Shown here piece after piece: positions 45,046 to 57,169 of a stretch of DNA of 64,000 bases. The notes below the pieces were generated by a model. It had not been told where the DNA came from. It searched no databases and saw only the letters and a program-made list of their open reading frames with translations. Position numbers and translations under genes: made by a program. The first letter of the stretch is position 1; every line of letters starts with the position of its first letter. Source of the DNA: Gigaspora margarita (taxonomy: Eukaryota; Glomeromycota; Glomeromycetes; Diversisporales; Gigasporaceae); the NCBI GenBank assembly GCA_009809945.1, contig WTPW01000658.1, positions 117,025 to 181,024 of the forward strand, in the 5' to 3' direction.

Positions 45046-45888
45046 TTCAATCAGAATGTTGATGTTCAAGTAGAATTTTATTTGTCTGATACTTTTTTGC
45101 TATGGCTCAGGTGAATCATCCAGAATGACCATATGACATCATCATGGCTATACATAAGGATGAAAGCACTTCAGGCTCAAAAACCTGAAATTAAAATTTG
45201 AAGACGAAATTGTTTTTGACCTATTTTACTTGAAAAACAAAATTATTTAATACTTTTTTTGAATAGATGAAATTATAAAAAGCATATCTATATAAATTTT
45301 ATTTGCTCATCCTTATAAAAAATTTTAATTTTTTCTAATGAAGACGAAATAGGCCTTTTTCAAAAATTAATTTTGGTGGCATTACTAATCATGGTATAGC
45401 CAGACTGAAATGAACCACAGAAGTTAATACAAACCAACTGTCTAATTATATCATAGCATTTTTGATAGCTGCCCTGGATGATTCGGCTAGGGTACTATGT
45501 TTACAAGAACTGATCTAGGACTAGTCCCAGACCAGATAAAACTGTAGGACCATTGTAAAGACTGGCCCTGGACCAGTCTTTTTCAGGACTGGTGCATTTC
45601 TATATGTGCACTAATAGAAGTTTTACTATATATGAATTCCACTTTTTAATATAAAAAAACCTCATATGGGAAATGGACTAGGAAAACCCATCTTTGATAT
45701 TTACTTTTTTATCAATTTAAGATTTTTGATTTGAATTAAAGTTCTGATTTGTATCTATAAGTATTTCACTTTTTACCCTACATTAATATAATAGTTTATT
45801 GAATATTTTAACTTTATATAAACCAATTTTTTACTGACTGTGTTCTAAAAATAGATTTACAACCAAAGATTTACAACTCATTTAAATT
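45046..45888. other. right flank of the large element, non-coding
   Basis: GAATCATCCAG (45114) and CTGGATGATTC (45472) may bound a 380-bp element. Bases 45520-45600 carry CCAGACCAG/GACTGGCC words. Bases 45669-45700 (GGACTAGGAAAACCCATCTT) match 13898-13920. Confidence 0.4.
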
Positions 45889-46202
45889 AGGCACATCAGT
45901 TTTCTGTACCAGGTTATATCAATCATGTGGCTGAACTGCCAATCAGATTTCAAGATCAGGTGTAACATAATACAAATATAAAAATTTTAAAACAACTGTT
46001 CGTTTTGTCAAAAATCGTATATTTACCAAAAGTTTGCATAAAAAACCACCTTTAGTGCACTAAGGGGGCGCCAGAAATCACCTGATTTCTTGGGGGGAGG
46101 GGGTCTCTGGCTTAGTCAGGTTACTATATATCCTTTATTCTGATTGGCTAATACAATATATTATTTATATAATATATATATTTAAAAATACTACATATAA
46201 AA

Positions 46203-46575
46203 TTTTTATCAATTAATAACTTTTGATCCACTGGTCCAATTTGGATGATTTAACTACCAAAATGATCCTCTCAAAGAGAGGCTTCTAACAAGCCCAAAAT
46301 CACAAGAATCTAATCACAGGATCATAAGATCGATATAGATTTGTATATTATTACTATATATGTAGTATTTATTAAATAAATACTATATATATAGTAATAA
46401 TACATAAATCTATATCGATATTATGACCTGTGATTAGATTCTTGTGATTTTGGGCTTGCTAGAATCCTCTCTTTTAGAGGATCATTTTGGTAGTTAAATC
46501 ATCCAAATCGGACCAGTGGATCAAAAGTTATTTATTATATTATATATAATATATAATAGTAAATAACTTTTGATC
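46203..46575. repeat. long near-perfect palindrome, arms about 150 bp
   Basis: ATAACTTTTGATCCACTGG at 46208 is mirrored by CCAGTGGATCAAAAGTTAT ending at 46530; inner parts pair through CTCTCAAAGAGAGG and AAATACTATATATATAG. The next unit starts at 46560 and runs into the gap. Confidence 0.9.
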
Positions 46576-47210
46576 NNNNNNNNNNNNNNNNNNNNNNNNN
46601 NNNNNNNNNNNNNNNNNNNNNNNNNNNNNNNNNNNNNNNNNNNNNNNNNNNNNNNNNNNNNNNNNNNNNNNNNNNNNNNNNNNNNNNNNNNNNNNNNNNN
46701 NNNNNNNNNNNNNNNNNNNNNNNNNNNNNNNNNNNNNNNNNNNNNNNNNNNNNNNNNNNNNNNNNNNNNNNNNNNNNNNNNNNNNNNNNNNNNNNNNNNN
46801 NNNNNNNNNNNNNNNNNNNNNNNNNNNNNNNNNNNNNNNNNNNNNNNNNNNNNNNNNNNNNNNNNNNNNNNNNNNNNNNNNNNNNNNNNNNNNNNNNNNN
46901 NNNNNNNNNNNNNNNNNNNNNNNNNNNNNNNNNNNNNNNNNNNNNNNNNNNNNNNNNNNNNNNNNNNNNNNNNNNNNNNNNNNNNNNNNNNNNNNNNNNN
47001 NNNNNNNNNNNNNNNNNNNNNNNNNNNNNNNNNNNNNNNNNNNNNNNNNNNNNNNNNNNNNNNNNNNNNNNNNNNNNNNNNNNNNNNNNNNNNNNNNNNN
47101 NNNNNNNNNNNNNNNNNNNNNNNNNNNNNNNNNNNNNNNNNNNNNNNNNNNNNNNNNNNNNNNNNNNNNNNNNNNNNNNNNNNNNNNNNNNNNNNNNNNN
47201 NNNNNNNNNN
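46576..47210. other. assembly gap, 635 N
   Basis: A run of N between two copies of the same palindromic unit; the missing DNA is most likely more of the array. Confidence 0.95.
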
Positions 47211-47490
47211 GATGATTTAACTACCAAAATGATCCTCTCAAAGAGAGGATTCTAACAAGCCCAAAATCACAAAAATCTAATCACAGGATCATAAGATCGA
47301 CATAGATTTGTGTATTATTACTACATAGTATTTATTTAATAAATACTATATAGTAATAATACACAAATCTATACCGATCTTATGATCCTGTGATTAGATT
47401 TTTGCGATTTTGGACTTTTTAGAATCCTCTCTTTGAGAGGATCATTTTGGTAGTTAAATCGTCCAAATTGGACCAGTAGATCAAAAGTTA
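47211..47490. repeat. second palindromic unit after the gap
   Basis: GATGATTTAACTACCAAAAT at 47211 pairs with ATTTTGGTAGTTAAATCGTC near 47460. Several transitions from the unit at 46203-46530. Confidence 0.9.
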
Positions 47491-47772
47491 TTAACTTTTA
47501 AAGTTTATAAATATTTTTAATAATAATTTAATATACACGAAATTTGATTGGCTATTTAAACAGTCAGGTAGGGGGAGGGGGGTAGGCCCTATAGTAAATG
47601 GAAATCAGGTGATTTCTGGCACTCCCCTAACAAAAAGTTCTCCTTAAACGATTTTACTATATGTCTTGCTAATCTTGCCCCCTAACTCTAATCCTAACCC
47701 TAATATTAATAATTCAAAAAAATTTGCCTGCGCCACATAATCAACATAACCTGGCACAGAATACCTACGTGC

Positions 47773-48494
47773 AATTCAAAGTACAATTCAAAGCATTATA
47801 CTTTAGATAATTACTTATAATATTAGAATTTAGTAATAATTATTTAAAACTAAATACAATAATTATATTGTATTTTACTAACAATTAACTTTTAGAATAT
47901 TATTAAACTACTAAATAGCTAATACTATAAGGGCTGTGACAAATATTGTATAATATTATAGGGGTGGGGAGTAAGCCAAAGTCCTATATTATACATATAT
48001 AATATACAAGAAAAAATTGGAGCACCTATAGTAGCCTGATTTTTTTAATTAATTAATGCAGCTGAGTTTGTACACATTTGAATTACTATAATTTCTACTA
48101 TAAGTTATTGTAAAAATTCTCTTATAAACATGCTCACTATTTTAGTATGTGGTTAAGGTTGAGTTAGCTTTATTGAAATTATTATAAATTTTATCATAAG
48201 TTACAGTAAGCAATTTTGTTACAAAACTTTAGTATATTGCCAAAATTAGCCAATTTCAATTAATTACTATTAGTTCTACTACAAAATAATTTGTTACAGA
48301 ACTTATTATTTTTCTTTTCAATTTAGTTAGATTTGATCAGTTAGTGATTTTTTGTGAGCTCAGTAAGTTCTATGATTATGATACATATAATGTTATATTT
48401 TTAAAAACCTATTTACTATATTAAATATAATAAAAATACCAAAAAGTAATAAAAATAGATTCTAAAAATATAACAAATTTAGGTAATTGCTTGT
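47773..48494. repeat. non-coding, degenerate TACTATAA repeats
   Basis: Words like ATTACTATAATTTCTACTAT and GTTACAGTAA recur here and at 49690-50520, so the elements at 48503-49665 seem to sit inside an older repeat. Confidence 0.4.
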
Positions 48495-48502
48495 ATTGTA
48501 AT

Positions 48503-49665
48503 TAGGGGTTTTAGCTGGGTCAGGTCTGACCCAACCCAACATGGGTCTGACCCAATCAGGGTCAGGTCAGGTCAGGCCTGGGTCAGAAAAAACCCAGATT
48601 ATATACAATGATCACAGGTAGTTGCTATATAGTAAAGTCAAAATATTACTATATAAATCGATAAAGTCTGGTTAAGTAAACTTATTTGGGAGAACAAAAT
48701 GCATATAATCTAAATTTTTATCCAAATTGGAGAAGTTTTTATTATTTGATTTTTAATTTTTACATTCGTCAAACATATTTTTAAAAAGATTCTAATTTTT
48801 TCATTGAACATAAAAATTAAAAGTCAAATAATAAAATTTTCTCCAATTTGAATGAAAATTTTAGTATATATGCATTTTGATTTTCCAAACAAGTTATTTA
48901 AGGGTAGAGGATACATAAATCATTTTTAATATGATCTTGATAGCAAACCTTTTTTCTTTTTAAAATTAAAGAAAATTTTATTAAATAAGTTATTTTAAAA
49001 TTTATTATAAAAGTTGTAAAATAGGTATTTGTGATTCTAATGATAGTAAAATTATTAATATTGTTAGATATTCACTAAGAAATATATAGTTAGAGATTGG
49101 GTATTGATTTTTTGTTTACAAAAATCATATAATGATCATATGATCTAGCCAATCAAAATTAACAATTTGTGTAATCCCAGCAAATTTGAGGCTACTGCAG
49201 CAAACTTTATGATATATACAAGTTTACTTTTTTAAATAATTTGTTTATTAAAATTTATATCTTTAGAAAAAGCATATTTTAATTTATAAAAATATAAAAT
49301 TTTGAAAAAAAATTAATTGTTTTCTCAAAAATTTTTATCAGTGGCATATTTATATTCTCTATATAAGGTCTTGATTTGCCATGCATATCATATGAAAATT
49401 GATTTATGTATCCTTTACCCTTAAGCAGACATTATCAATTTACATAGTAAAATTTAGACTTTACTATATAGCAACTATTATCGATCCAGGTTCAATCTGG
49501 GTTGGATTGGGTTGGGTCAAACCTGGGTCAGGTTTGACATGAGGCAGATCAGACTTGGGTCAGGTTTGATATGAGGTGGATCAGACCTGGGTCAGGTTTT
49601 GATCCAAGTGGTTCTAACCCAGGTTAGGCCAAAACCCAACCCAACCTGCCCTACTAAGACCCCTA
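48503..49665. mobile_element. hAT-like element built of GGGTCAGG words, exact 8-bp duplication
   Basis: TAGGGGTTTTAGCTGGG at the left, CCTACTAAGACCCCTA at the right. ATTGTAAT is duplicated exactly (48495-48502, 49666-49673). Subterminal blocks 48518-48590 and 49490-49650 are packed with GGTCAGG/CAACCC words. Inside lies an AAGCTAC-MITE core (about 48600-48900 and 49430-49490) split by 48901-49421. Confidence 0.85.
48901..49421. mobile_element. nested MITE, TIR AGGGTAGAGGATACATAAAT
   Basis: AGGGTAGAGGATACATAAAT at the left, ATTTATGTATCCTTTACCCT at the right, flanked by TTA/TAA. The core contains TTGTGATTCTAATGATAG. A weaker relative is at 50876-51247. Confidence 0.75.
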
Positions 49666-49673
49666 ATTGTAAT

Positions 49674-50875
49674 TGTAGAACTCATGAATCTTGTAAAAAA
49701 AAATAATATAATAATTAAATTAAACTAAATCAAAAAGAGCAATAATGCAGTATACAATATTTAAAGTTAGTTAGCATTGTTATTACTATAATTTTTATCA
49801 AAAGTTACAGTAAACTACCATAGTGCACTGGCCAAAGTACTCTACTTTTTTAATGCCCCTATTGCAAAGTACCTAGTGCAAAACATAAGACTTCTATTAA
49901 TTAAAAATAGGTTTTTTAAAATTTTTAGACTGCTTATTGTAAATGCAAAATATATATATGCTTAAAATTTTTTTTTTGCAATACTGAACTGCTGCTATAT
50001 AATATACCGGGTCTTTTGTAAGGTTTTTTATGAGTAGATTGTATTGTACCCAGGATACTTTGGTTAGTGCACTATGGTATTCTTTTTTAAAATTATTTGC
50101 TATTCTAGTGACTACTATAATTTAAAGTTGTATAAGTTTTTGCATAGAATTTTCATGATTTCTACCAAGTTACATAAGAAAATTCTGTAACATTACTTGC
50201 TATTTTGGCAACTATAGTGCAGTTAAATTAGTTTGTATTTTGATTTTGTAGGCTAAGTTTAAATTAGTTGAAGTTTTTAGTTTGCATTAGTAAGTTATTG
50301 TAAACTATTCTGTTAATAAGAGTTAGCTCGTATTGGAATTATTGTGAATTACTATAAAAAATTCTGTTATAAACCTATTTGTCACACAATATATATTTAA
50401 AATTAAATCTGTATTATAAATTACTATAAGGTTGTATTAGTTTGCATTGAAAATTATTATGTTTTTTACTATAAGATACTATAAAAATTTAGTTAATCTT
50501 ACTATTTTGGTGATGCTACTTACTAATGCATATTATTAGAGTTATCTATATATCAGTAAATCTAATATTCACAAAATATATATAATAAACAAAATAGTTT
50601 ATTAAAATTTATTAATAGCAATTGAGTATAAATAAAAATAGCTAGTTATTTCTATATTTTTGATTTTTGTATTTCAATTTTCACATATTAATTATTAATT
50701 TATCAATTATGAATTATGATAACATAAATTATACATCATTATAGTTATCGATGACTATAATTCTTATAAAGTTAGTTGATTTAAATTTTATAAGTTTATG
50801 CACATATATACAAGTTTGTCCAATCAGATAGTTTAAAAGGAACATTTGTATATGGGCATCATTTTATAATTTTTT
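49674..50875. repeat. AT-rich degenerate repeats, non-coding
   Basis: Continues the TACTATAAGTTACTRT theme of 47990-48490; no gene. Confidence 0.4.
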
Positions 50876-51247
50876 TTTAAGAGTAGAATGTATGTAGATC
50901 ATTTATTATATGATATTGGTAGTATATTGGGATTTCATGCAAAATTTGAAATACTCCACTGATAAAAGTTTTTAAAACCACAGTCAATCTTTACCAAAAT
51001 TTGGTAATATACAGATTAAACCTTTTATTTATAGTAGTAAAATCTTTAGAGGTTATATTATTTTAAAAAAATATACTTCCTTATAGTTAAATTTATCAGG
51101 GGCTTCAAATTTGCTAGGGTTATACAAGAAAACAAATAGTAAAAATATTTTTAAAACAGGTAATTACCCAATCATACTATATAATTGGTTGCACAAAAAA
51201 TTTGACAATGCATATCATATGATAAATGATTTATATACACTCTATCC
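50876..51247. mobile_element. diverged relative of the 48901-49421 MITE
   Basis: AGAGTAGAATGTATGTAGAT at the left and GATTTATATACACTCTATCC at the right; shares GCATATCATATGA near its right end with the better copy. Confidence 0.55.
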
Positions 51248-52109
51248 TTAATACTTTACAACTGAGCACTACCTTTATTAGATATTTAAATACAGAGCTA
51301 CAGAAATAATATTTTAACTATTAGTATAAACCAACTATATAGCAATTCTACTAGTGCCCAGGTAGAGTTGTTGTACTGAGCCTTAGCAAGTTTCTCTAGT
51401 ACTATCTTTGAAACACCTATTGGTTTGGATCATAGTTTAGACATGCTACTACAAGTTTTTAAAGTATCACCAGAATAGGAAAGATGCTGAAAACAATAAA
51501 TCTAGTGAGATAAAAACCTATTTAAACTTCAACCTCTTAATATATCTCATGACTTCAGTTATTCAAATTAGCAATTCTAACTTAAGAACAACTTTAAGTT
51601 TTGATCATGACTACTATAGTGCCATATCATAAAGTCTATCAATTGATATTTCAGGAGTATTTCAGGTTCCTGTCTTCTTATAGTATTTTAGTTTCTGATA
51701 TAGTAAGACTCGCATTATAGATTTACATTTTTTCTACTACTAAAAATCGATTTATTAACTTTTCAATTTGTATTCTTGAAGCATAACCACTTTGCCATAT
51801 TGTTATAAGACAACTTTGAACAATTATTTGAACAATTTTGGACAATCTTAGACAATTAAATAAAGTAAAATTACTTAAAATTTTATTAAGATAACCTATT
51901 TTAATTTTAACTAGAATGTGCTTAGTATCTAAAAAAATATATAGTTATATATTTTTAGATAGATTTATTAATTATTAAAGCCTAGACAAGCTTTGGACAA
52001 TCTTGAACATTTGAACAATTTTGAACATGGACAAGCCAAAAAAGGCTGTGGACAGCAAAAACGGACAATACTGCACTATGCTATCAATCTAGAGATAATT
52101 ATATATATG
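51248..52109. repeat. non-coding, with GGACAATCTT repeats
   Basis: 51810-52075 is related to 16550-16830 (ACATGGACAAGCCAAAAAAG); GGACAATCTTGAACATTTGA words recur. No gene was seen. Confidence 0.45.
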
Positions 52110-52385
52110 CTATAATAGAACCTAGACATCTAGTACAGAATTATATATTATACATTTTAGCAAAAACCTCTAAAATTTGAAAAGTAAAAAAAATAGTTTT
52201 TAGCAATTATCTTGGTATTTAGTAGTCCAATTTTTTAAAAAATGGAGCTCTTAGTGAGGTACATTTAACAAAAAAAGTTTATTCAATTCTGATTACTGGA
52301 TCAAAAATTATTTAACAAAAAGCAGTTTTATTATTTTTAGCAAATTAGATCAAAATTGGCCAAACTGTAGTTAAGATTTATATGA
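52110..52385. mobile_element. diverged copy of the 55934-56230 MITE, inverted
   Basis: AAACCTCTAAAATTTGAAAA, TCTGATTACTGGATCAAAAA and AAAATTGGCCAAAC match the reverse complement of 55934-56230. The AGGACC termini are lost. Confidence 0.55.
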
Positions 52386-53245
52386 AAGATATTTGGGTTT
52401 TACTATAATATATTCTAATATATTAGAACTTTAAATATTAATTAAACTTATATATGAACTCTTCTTGATGATCCCTTATACTATTTTTTTTTACAAATGC
52501 TAACCTATGAAAACTACATAGATAATATACCTAACCATAACAGAACTTTACCAGTAGCAGCTAGGACTAAAGGCCATTTACTACATGTTTTAGTTGCAAC
52601 TAAAATAGAGTTAATAAAGAGTTGAACCCTTGTAAGCGAGGTCTTCTGGTGGAAGACTATAGTATTACCAAGCGAAGAAGTAATAAACAAGCCCTAGGGT
52701 TTAGTCAAAATTTACGGAAGCTCTAGCAAAAGTAAATATTGGGTTAGAGATATTTTTTTATATAGTGTAACTCTGCCAACTTGTTATAATATAATACACC
52801 TCCCTCTCGCTCCTTTGGCTTTTGTCATATTTTCAACAAAGTAGGCTCTCCAGTTTACCCCTTCAAAAGATCAGCAATATTTACTGCTTCCAATTTGGGT
52901 TATGCGTCTACCAAAATGAAATTGTTAACATTAGGAGTAGAACACATTTACTGCATATAGGATAAACAATAAATGACATGACAGGAATCTTTATGGAACC
53001 ATCTAAAAATTCTTGTATTATTGCATTTTTAGATTATTTGTTCATTCTAGTTTTTCTTTTTTATATATAGTACTTTGATAGAGTAGTAGCAGTATACTTT
53101 ATGCATTTTATATAATTTTTTTAAATGTAATCACAATCTTTGTCAAGATTGCTGACTTTTCTTTGTCTTCCTTTTCTTTTCTCTTGTTTGGTTTTTAGCT
53201 AGTTTTTAGTTTTTATTTAGGTTTTATATAAAATATAAATATATA
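52386..53245. other. non-coding, nothing recognised
   Basis: A slightly less AT-biased stretch (52550-52950) has no open frame above 40 codons with protein-like composition and no tRNA-like fold that I could see. Confidence 0.45.
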
Positions 53246-53910
53246 CTATTCCTTAAACTATAAGCAATTCCAGACAAATTTGCCTAGAAAATTGCTATAA
53301 ATATGCTTATGATCTATATTTTTTAAAACTTAAAATATTTAATTAAAGATTTTTTTGATAATATTTGAAAATAAGAATTATATTATAGTAGTATTTAATT
53401 TTATATTATAAGAAAAAAAGTTAAGTTGCTTATAAGTTAAAAAAAAACAAATTTTAAAAAATTTATTAGCCAAAAAAATTATTTACTTATTTTTGGCGAA
53501 CTCTATAAAGATTAGCTCTAGCTCTCTGTTCTAATACAATAATGTAGTTTATAAAAAGGATTACAACTTTAATTATTGCAACTTTTGTGATTTACTTGTA
53601 AAAATTAGAACTTTAATTAGAAGTAAAATTTTTTTTTATAGATAGGAACATATAAAATTTAAGTAAACCTAAAGAAAAGCTTTATAGTAAAAATTTTAAA
53701 TTAAAAACTTCAAACTTTTATTACTTTAAAGTTTATTAATAATTTTAAAAAATTTTTATAATAAAGTTTATAAAATATATTTTTAAAAAAATATTCTATA
53801 AATAAAGTATACCTCATATTCTTAATAAACTTTTATTTTATTTAAAAAATTGTAAATATGTCTAAAAATTCTAGGCAAATTTGCCTGGAATATGGTTTAA
53901 GGGATAATAG
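53246..53910. mobile_element. mariner-like MITE, TIR CTATTCCTTAAAC
   Basis: Left CTATTCCTTAAACTATAAGC ... CAAATTTGCCTAGA; right TCTAGGCAAATTTGCCTGG ... GGTTTAAGGGATAATAG. About 45-bp TIRs, flanked by TA on both sides. 665 bp, AT-rich. Confidence 0.75.
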
Positions 53911-53936
53911 TATAATTTTGAGTGCTGAACAAGTTT

Positions 53937-54075
53937 ACTTAGGCTCAAAGCTATAATTTATTAGTAAAATTTTGCATTTTCTATATTTTTATTAATAAAA
54001 ATATAGAAAATTCTGTATCATACAAAATTTTACTAATAAATTATAACTTTGAGCTTTAAGTAAACTTGTTTACTA
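53937..54075. repeat. foldback element S, copy 1
   Basis: TGAACAAGTTTACTTAGG then AGCTATAATTTATTAGTAA is mirrored by TTACTAATAAATTATAACTT ... AAGTAAACTTGTTTA. Copies at 55464, 55784 and 58126. Confidence 0.75.
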
Positions 54076-54410
54076 CTAAAAGCTATATAATTATTTAATT
54101 TTTAAAATAAAGTAAGTAAAATTAGTAAATTTTTATTTTATTTATTTTATTTTTTTATATTTTTTCTTTCTCTATTTATTCTTTTAAAGTTCTTAGCTAT
54201 TCCAGAATACTGTCATTCTAAGGCCAGAGTCTTTTTTGTTTTAGTGAAAATCTACAAAAGTGCTATTGGTGCTCAAATTTCATATAGTCAAATTTATAGT
54301 CGTACTAGTAAGAACTTATATTCGTTAAGTCTGTTATTTGATATTTCAGGTCCCTGGCTCTATTAATAGAACTCTATTCTCGAGTTTGCAGTTCCTTGAC
54401 TCCCATAATC

Positions 54411-54872
54411 TAGAGATGTTATGGTCTGTTCTGGTCTGGTCTCAGTTCAAAAGACTGGGTCCGAGTAGCAGACTACAAACTGGACCAAATTTCATAAACT
54501 GGTTTATGAACTGGTTCTAGTTTGGTCTAGTTCAAGAACTAGTCTACCTGCAGCCAATCAGATTAGAGAATTTTGACTATTGTAATATATATAATGAATA
54601 TTCCATAACAGATAACCAAAACTTGATAAAGAGCTGATCAAGCAAATTAAAAATCGATACTATTTTTTTTTTGTCTTTTTTAAGCCAATTTTTTTTTAAT
54701 TCTCCTTTTTCTTTTTTTATTTTAATCTGCTTTTTTTAAATTTTTACTTGTTTTTTATTTTTTTTATGGATGGACCGATTTGAACTGGTCCCAATTTATG
54801 GACCATAGACCACTTAGACCAGTTCAAAAGACTAGTTCGGATCATGGTCCTTGCTGAACAATAACATCCCTA
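54411..54872. mobile_element. hAT-like element built of AACTGGTC words
   Basis: TAGAGATGTTATGGTC at the left, AATAACATCCCTA at the right; 8-bp flanks CCATAATC and CTATAACC (six of eight equal). Subterminal CTGGTCT/AACTGGTTC and GACCAGTTC/GACTAGTTC words are in opposite orientation at the two ends. Confidence 0.7.
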
Positions 54873-55163
54873 CTATAACCATCTAGCCGAGTTGTTTATT
54901 TATGCCGTGCAACCTTTTTAAGCAGAAAATCCTTATATTTATGACATTTTTTGTCAGATTCTTTTCTTTTTTGAATATTGCATAACTTAATAGCTATGTT
55001 ATACAACTTATTATTGTTTTAGTATTCCATTTCTGAACCAAAAAGATGTACAAGTTCTTATTGTAAATCTTTACTACTTGTAGTTCTAGTGCGAATTTTA
55101 TCTTTTGTTAAACTCAAACTAGCAATCTTGCAAGTATGATCTCAGAGTGCTAACCAGTGTACT

Positions 55164-55341
55164 AGAACCCCAAAATATATATAGATAAATCAGGTTAATT
55201 ATAAAAATATTAAAAATAGAAAGATCTGCAGAAATACCTCAAAAATAAGAAAAAATTACTAAAAATAGAAAAGATCTATATAAAAACCTCCAAAAATAAA
55301 CAAACTAAAACCTGACCTATCTATATATATTTTGGAGTCCT
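55164..55341. mobile_element. AGGACC-MITE copy 2
   Basis: AGAACCCCAAAATATATATA at the left, ATATATATTTTGGAGTCCT at the right. 8-bp duplication AGTGTACT / AGTGTGCT (one mismatch). 178 bp. Confidence 0.9.
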
Positions 55342-55463
55342 AGTGTGCTATCGACTCAAGATCTTTGTATATTTTTATTAAAATATAATATTGCTTATTT
55401 TTATTTAAAAATTTAAAAAAAAATTAAAAGAATATATACCAATATAGTAAATTCTTTTATTCT

Positions 55464-55622
55464 GAACAAGTTTATTTAGGGCTCAAAATTATAATTTATT
55501 AGTAAAATTTTGTACAATTTTGAATTTCCTATATTTTATTAATAAAAATATAGAAGATTCTATATAATATAAAATTGAACTAATGAATTATAACTTTGAA
55601 CTCTAAGTAAACTTATTCAGTA
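55464..55622. repeat. foldback element S, copy 2
   Basis: TGAACAAGTTTATTTAGGGC ... mirrored by CTCTAAGTAAACTTATTCAG; central TTTTATTAATAAAAATATAG. Confidence 0.75.
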
Positions 55623-55783
55623 CCAAAAGATACAATATATCAATATATATTTTTTTGATTTTTTTTAAATTTTCAAATAAAAATAAGCAATATTATATTT
55701 TGATAAAATTTACTAAGTTTACTTATATTTATTCAAAAAGTAAAAAAAAATTAAATAATTATAGATTAAATAATATAGTTTTT

Positions 55784-55922
55784 AGTACTAAACAAAGTGT
55801 ACTTAGGGCTCAAAGTTATAATTTATTAGTAAAATTTTGCAAGATACAGATTTTATTAATAAAAATATAAAAATTTTACCAATGAATTATAGCTTTGAGC
55901 TCTAAGTAAATTTGTTCAGCAC
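55784..55922. repeat. foldback element S, copy 3
   Basis: ACTTAGGGCTCAAAGTTATA ... mirrored by TATAGCTTTGAGCTCTAAGT. Its last bases TTCAGCAC became the target duplication of the next element. Confidence 0.75.
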
Positions 55923-55928
55923 TAGAGT

Positions 55929-56413
55929 AGGACAGGACCCCGGACATCTTTGATATAGGTCATAACTGGATTTTGGCCAATTTTGACCTAATTTGCTGAA
56001 AATGTCAAAATCTATTTACTTAAATAACTTCCGATCCAGTAATCAGAATTGAATGAACTTTTTTTGTTAGATGCGCCTCACTGAGAGCTTCATTTTAAAA
56101 AAAAGTTCATTCAAATTGGACTACTGGATGCCAAGATAATTGCCAAAACCTGTTTTTTTGCTTTTCAAATTTCGGAGGTTTTTGCTGAATTGCGTAATGT
56201 ATGACCTCTGTACTATATGTCCGGGGTCCTGGTAGGACCCTGAAATATACATAGATAGGTCAGGTATGAGTTTGCTTATTTTTGAGGTTTTTATGCAGAT
56301 CTTTTCTATTTATAGTAATTTTTTTGCTTATTTTTGAAGTTTTTTTTTCAGATCTTTCCTTTTTTAGTAACTCTATAATTAACCTGACCTATCTATGTAT
56401 ATTTTGGGATCCT
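55929..56413. mobile_element. AGGACC-MITE copy 3, split by another MITE
   Basis: The first five bases AGGAC are at 55929-55933, the rest at 56239-56413 ending GGGATCCT. Target duplication ACTAGAGT (55921-55928) and ACTAGGGT (56414-56421), one mismatch. Without the insert it is about 180 bp like the others. Confidence 0.85.
55934..56230. mobile_element. second-type AGGACC MITE inserted in an AGGACC-MITE
   Basis: AGGACCCCGGACAT at the left, ATGTCCGGGGTCCT at the right; 8-bp duplication AGTAGGAC / GGTAGGAC. 297 bp; the interior has CTTCCGATCCAGTAATCAGA. A diverged relative is at 52110-52385. Confidence 0.9.
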
Positions 56414-56610
56414 ACTAGGGTTTCTACAAACATAGATCAAATCAAGCTTTAGGTCAAGTTTGAGTTTGATTTGATATGATTTCAAATCAAACCTGATCTC
56501 AAACTAGCATTAAAAAAAATATTTGAGTTTGATTTGAAGCAAACTTTTTAGTTAAATTTGAGTTTGATTTGGGTTTGAGTTTGAAGTTTGCAAACTAGTT
56601 TGAGTTTGAA

Positions 56611-57161
56611 TACTGTATATTGCCAAAAATAAGCTATCTCTAAAAATAAACTATACCCTTTCTTTTGGTCAAGAAATGCAAAAATGTTTTTAACCTGAAA
56701 ATAAGCTAATCACAATTGATAAAAGTTCCTATATAGTAAAGTCCAAATTTTACTAAGCAAATAGATTAAAGTTATTTAACTAAATTTAGAAGTTCAAAAT
56801 ACATATATTATAAAATTTTCAATGAAATTGAAGAACTTTTTATTAATTAGAATTTAATATTTACGTTCAATGAAGAGATTAAAATTTAATAACAAAATAT
56901 ATTTACTGAACATAAAAATTAAAAGTTAAATAATAGAAAGTACTCATATTTTGATAAAACTTTTAGAATAGGTATAGTTTTGTCTCCCAAATAAGTTTAC
57001 TTAAGTGCAAATAATAGATTTATATAGTAGAATTTAGACTTTACTATGTAGCTACTATTGGCGATTTACCAAAAACTGATTTATCCAAAAATAAGCAACC
57101 CCGGATTTTTTGTATCCAAAATCGTCCAAAAAAGGTAGCTTATTTTTGGAAGCATACAGTA
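56611..57161. mobile_element. AAGCTAC-MITE copy 5, long form
   Basis: CTGTATATTGCCAAAAATAA ... GCTTATTTTTGGAAGCATAC then AG, flanked by TA. Confidence 0.8.
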
Positions 57162-57169
57162 ATATAAAT

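Larger units (their letters stand above)
46064..47627. mobile_element. PIF/Harbinger-like non-autonomous element with palindromic core and gap
   Basis: TIR GGGGGCGCCAGAAATCACCT at the left, AGGTGATTTCTGGCACTCCC then C at the right, flanked by TAA on both sides (46061-46063, 47628-47630). A 3-bp TAA target with G-rich TIRs fits PIF/Harbinger. The interior is made of large palindromes on both sides of the assembly gap. Confidence 0.75.
45889..47772. mobile_element. second, interrupted copy of the 14023-14331 MITE
   Basis: Left GCACATCAGTTTTCTGTACC ... GGTTATATCAATCATGTGG, right GGTTATGTTGATTATG complement ending GTATTCTGTGCCAGG on the other strand, to GTGC at 47772. Opposite orientation to the first copy. 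It is split at a TAA by the element 46064-47627. Confidence 0.75.

Noticed and set aside
45100..45490. Possible element bounded by GAATCATCCAG dyads
   Set aside because: Only 11 bp pair convincingly and no duplication was found, so it is not listed as an element.
46535..47227. Long open frames on both strands
   Set aside because: They consist of the N gap and have no sequence content.
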